NCBI GenBank assembly: GCA_041391665.1
Contig: JAWKNO010000002.1
Coordinates: 744,001 to 808,000 of the forward strand
Length of the DNA stretch: 64,000 nucleotides
Direction: 5' to 3'
From: Bacteroidia bacterium
GTDB taxonomy: Bacteria; Bacteroidota; Bacteroidia; J057
The notes below the pieces were generated by a model. It ran no database searches, was not told the DNA's origin, and saw only the letters and a program-made list of their open reading frames with translations. The position numbers were made by a program, and so were the translations under genes. Shown here piece by piece: positions 61,935 through 64,000 of the stretch; position 1 is the stretch's first letter, and the number at the start of each line of letters is the position of its first letter.

Positions 61935-63958
61935 GTAACTGTACCGCCTTTTTCTGTCAGGGGTTGATTTTTTTGATGATAGCGCAATTTCCACACATAT
62001 ACCCCTTCCGGGCAATCTTTCCCCCGAAATGTGCCGTCCCATTGATAGTCAGGGTTCCCGGTCGATAAAATGCGTTTTCCCCAGCGATCAAAAATTTCCA
62101 TCTGCCACGAGCCGATTTCACAGCTGAATTTGGCGCCAAATGTTTCATTCACCCCGTCCTCATTGGGGGTAAAAGCATTGGGGAAAAATAGGGAGCAGTC
62201 GCACAGGGTATAATCCACCTGTATTTCATCGCTGATTGTGCCACAAATATTGCTGATTTCGACCTCATAGCGGCCAGCCTGATTTACTTCAAAATAGGGA
62301 TTATTGCTTCCGTCCTGCCAGTGGTAAGATGCAAAAGGCTGATATACATTCAACAGCAAAATTTCCTTTCTGTCTTCACATAGAATGGTATCTTTCCCCA
62401 GGTTAATTACCGGTGGTTCCAGAAAGTTTACCTGAATCTCATCCCGCCAAACGCCGCATATTGTGGTCACGCTCACCGAAAATATACCGGGCGTTTCTAC
62501 CATTAAAAATGGCTCTTTGCTGCCGCCTGACCATAAGTAATTGGCTTCTCCATCCTGCCATGTTTCCAATAGTAGTGTTTGGCCGGTACACAGGGTGGTG
62601 TCATTGCCAAGATTTACGGTTGCGGCAAATCCTTCGTTGATCTGCACGCTGTCTCTGGCTGTTCCACAGCGATTGCTGATTTCTGCGATATATAGTCCTG
62701 CATCCTGAATGATCCGGATAGTATCTCTGCTTCCGTTTTCCCAAACTACCCCTGCTCCGGCTGAGAGCCGCAGTGATTCTCCCGGACACAGGGTCGTGTC
62801 ACCGGGGCTGAGAACAAGGCCAGGCGGAGTAGAAACGTCTATCTCAATGGTGTCGGAGAGCAGATCACAGGTGTGGGTGACATTTACAAAGTATATTCCT
62901 TCCTGGAAGACCGTGATCGCAGGCGAATTCGAGCCATCCTGCCATAAATAACTTTGTGCATTGGGCAGTTGTGCGTTGAGTCTCAGGCTGTCTCCGGCAC
63001 AAATCGATGTGTCAGGGCCGAGATTGAGCGTCTGGCGGGGAATAACGGTAACCGTATGGCGCGCTGTATCGGGACCAGAAATAACCAGAAAAGTGGTGGT
63101 GGCGGAAGGGGTTGCGACCAGACTGCTGGTTGTAGCGAGTGGTTGTCCGGTTCCCCCTTCGGCTATCCATTTCCACGAAGGAGCCAGCGATGCCGAAAGA
63201 AAAACCGTGTCTCCCTGGCAAATGGTGTCATTTCCCTGTACAATCAGGGTGGGAGTTACCGATACTTCATCTACATAAATATAGGAAGCAAAATTTGAGG
63301 GGATGGCTCCGTCTGGATGAAATTTTGCCGTAGCCTGGTCGGAGAGAAAATTGCCGATGGTGAGGTACTCGTCAGGGTTGGCGGGCAAATAAATGAAACT
63401 AAACGTTTGCCAGGCTGAATCCCAAAGTACATGAGGCAAATGCCATACAGGGGTAATATTGATCGGTCCAAAATATGCGGGGCTTGCGGAAGCCTGACTG
63501 ACAGGTGAGGGAGAAAGATGCACCCCCGCGCCATTGGTTCCGCCAAATCCGGCAGGTTTGGTTTTGCCGGTTGAGAGCGAAAGGGATACCTGATATGCCA
63601 TTCCCGGAATAAGCGGAGATAAGAGACGCGTCTGAAGATACTCGCGATAGGAAGATGTGGAGATGGTTTCGTAAGCATAATATCCCATAATTGCACTATC
63701 TGAAAATGGGATAATTTGGGCAAATTGGGAATTGGGGAGACCAGTGGCCACGGAAGTGCTGCCTGAATGATAATAGTCGGGCGTAGTGATGCTATTTCCC
63801 GCATTGGTCCAGCCTGTTACCAGGGGCCATGAGGAAAGAAAAACCGGAAGTGCGGAGTGTTGTTCAAAACCAGGATTTTGTACAAGGTTTTGTCCGAAGT
63901 TGCACAATGGAAAAAAAATTATCAAAAAAAACCATTTGCTGCGGTTGATATTTTTCAT
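61922..63958 (-). CDS. large secreted protein with repeated Ig/PKD-like modules and T9SS type B (CHU_C) C-terminus
   Basis: A 678-residue protein. The signal peptide (to about CNFGQ, residue 23) is followed by a carbohydrate-binding-like N-terminal domain (to about 230), then five tandem modules (about 235-590) of the form LGxDTxLC...YxWqDGS...GxYxVxxxxxCG, the best being the second, third, fourth and fifth. The C-terminal block LFFPNAFTPNEDGVNETF ... FDRWGKRIL ... CPEGVYVWKLRY is the gliding-motility-associated/CHU_C domain used for T9SS type B sorting. It is probably a surface adhesin or binding protein. The extreme N-terminus lies next to the right edge; 42 nt beyond it hold nothing recognisable. 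Confidence 0.88.
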   Translation of the reverse strand: MKNINRSKWFFLIIFFPLCNFGQNLVQNPGFEQHSALPVFLSSWPLVTGWTNAGNSITTPDYYHSGSTSVATGLPNSQFAQIIPFSDSAIMGYYAYETISTSSYREYLQTRLLSPLIPGMAYQVSLSLSTGKTKPAGFGGTNGAGVHLSPSPVSQASASPAYFGPINITPVWHLPHVLWDSAWQTFSFIYLPANPDEYLTIGNFLSDQATAKFHPDGAIPSNFASYIYVDEVSVTPTLIVQGNDTICQGDTVFLSASLAPSWKWIAEGGTGQPLATTSSLVATPSATTTFLVISGPDTARHTVTVIPRQTLNLGPDTSICAGDSLRLNAQLPNAQSYLWQDGSNSPAITVFQEGIYFVNVTHTCDLLSDTIEIDVSTPPGLVLSPGDTTLCPGESLRLSAGAGVVWENGSRDTIRIIQDAGLYIAEISNRCGTARDSVQINEGFAATVNLGNDTTLCTGQTLLLETWQDGEANYLWSGGSKEPFLMVETPGIFSVSVTTICGVWRDEIQVNFLEPPVINLGKDTILCEDRKEILLLNVYQPFASYHWQDGSNNPYFEVNQAGRYEVEISNICGTISDEIQVDYTLCDCSLFFPNAFTPNEDGVNETFGAKFSCEIGSWQMEIFDRWGKRILSTGNPDYQWDGTFRGKDCPEGVYVWKLRYHQKNQPLTEKGGTVTLIR

Positions 63959-64000
63959 GAAAAATCATTTTCAAGCGCCCGGAATTGAAAAAAAAACTTC

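Overview
The window is a gene-dense piece of chromosome from a member of the Bacteroidota, most likely a free-living Saprospiria-type bacterium. Evidence: two SusC/SusD pairs, C-terminal sorting domains of the type IX secretion system (types A and B), TAnnTTTG promoter boxes close to start codons, few Shine-Dalgarno sites, and many lipoprotein signal peptides. I saw no tRNA, rRNA, insertion sequence, prophage or CRISPR array. The species cannot be named from sequence alone.

Layout. 1-4.7 kb: a partial S51 (cyanophycinase-like) protein whose catalytic Ser and His positions look substituted, an SRAP/YedK DNA-crosslink protein, a di-haem cytochrome c peroxidase lipoprotein and a GT39-type membrane glycosyltransferase. 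4.7-10.3 kb (minus): a complete sufBCDSE-sufT operon for Fe-S cluster assembly, with a palindrome and a hairpin in its leader. 10.3-11.5 kb: the only large intergenic stretch (483 nt), with terminators, hairpins and a start-less ORF, followed by a solitary Cas6-like RNA endonuclease. 11.7-22 kb: three two-component signalling systems (TPR-kinase/NarL, DUF7793-kinase-CheY-like, LytS/LytTR) interleaved with a secreted EGF-like pair, a 1-Cys peroxiredoxin, a HAD phosphatase and a lipoprotein cyclophilin. 22-26 kb: coaX, a MATE exporter, a fasciclin lipoprotein and a small lipoprotein.

26-34 kb is a polysaccharide-utilisation-like locus: an internally deleted Gfo/Idh/MocA remnant, SusC, SusD, a 14-unit heptanucleotide repeat, and a secreted LamG-PNGase F-like protein. 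The enzyme suggests that this SusCD pair handles N-glycans or glycopeptides. 34-37 kb: an aromatic amino-acid decarboxylase and peptidase T in one operon, with a 24-nt palindrome upstream, and a GNAT acetyltransferase. 37.5-42 kb: a second SusC/SusD pair with no linked enzyme. 42-49 kb: a secreted esterase and two very large BNR/sortilin-type beta-propeller proteins. 49-54.7 kb: housekeeping genes (CnoX-like thioredoxin, class II aldolase, a dolichol-phosphate-mannose-synthase-like GT2, FabI), an amidohydrolase and a DUF805 protein. 54.9-61.2 kb: two tandem secreted sulfatases and an M16 protease. 61.3-64 kb: a MogA-like protein and a large T9SS type B protein with repeated Ig/PKD-like modules.

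The most unusual points are the solitary Cas6-like gene beside structured non-coding DNA, the apparently inactivated S51 protein, the LamG-PNGase F fusion in a SusCD locus with a decayed oxidoreductase, and the nested heptamer repeat. All functional calls come from reading protein motifs; no database search was run.
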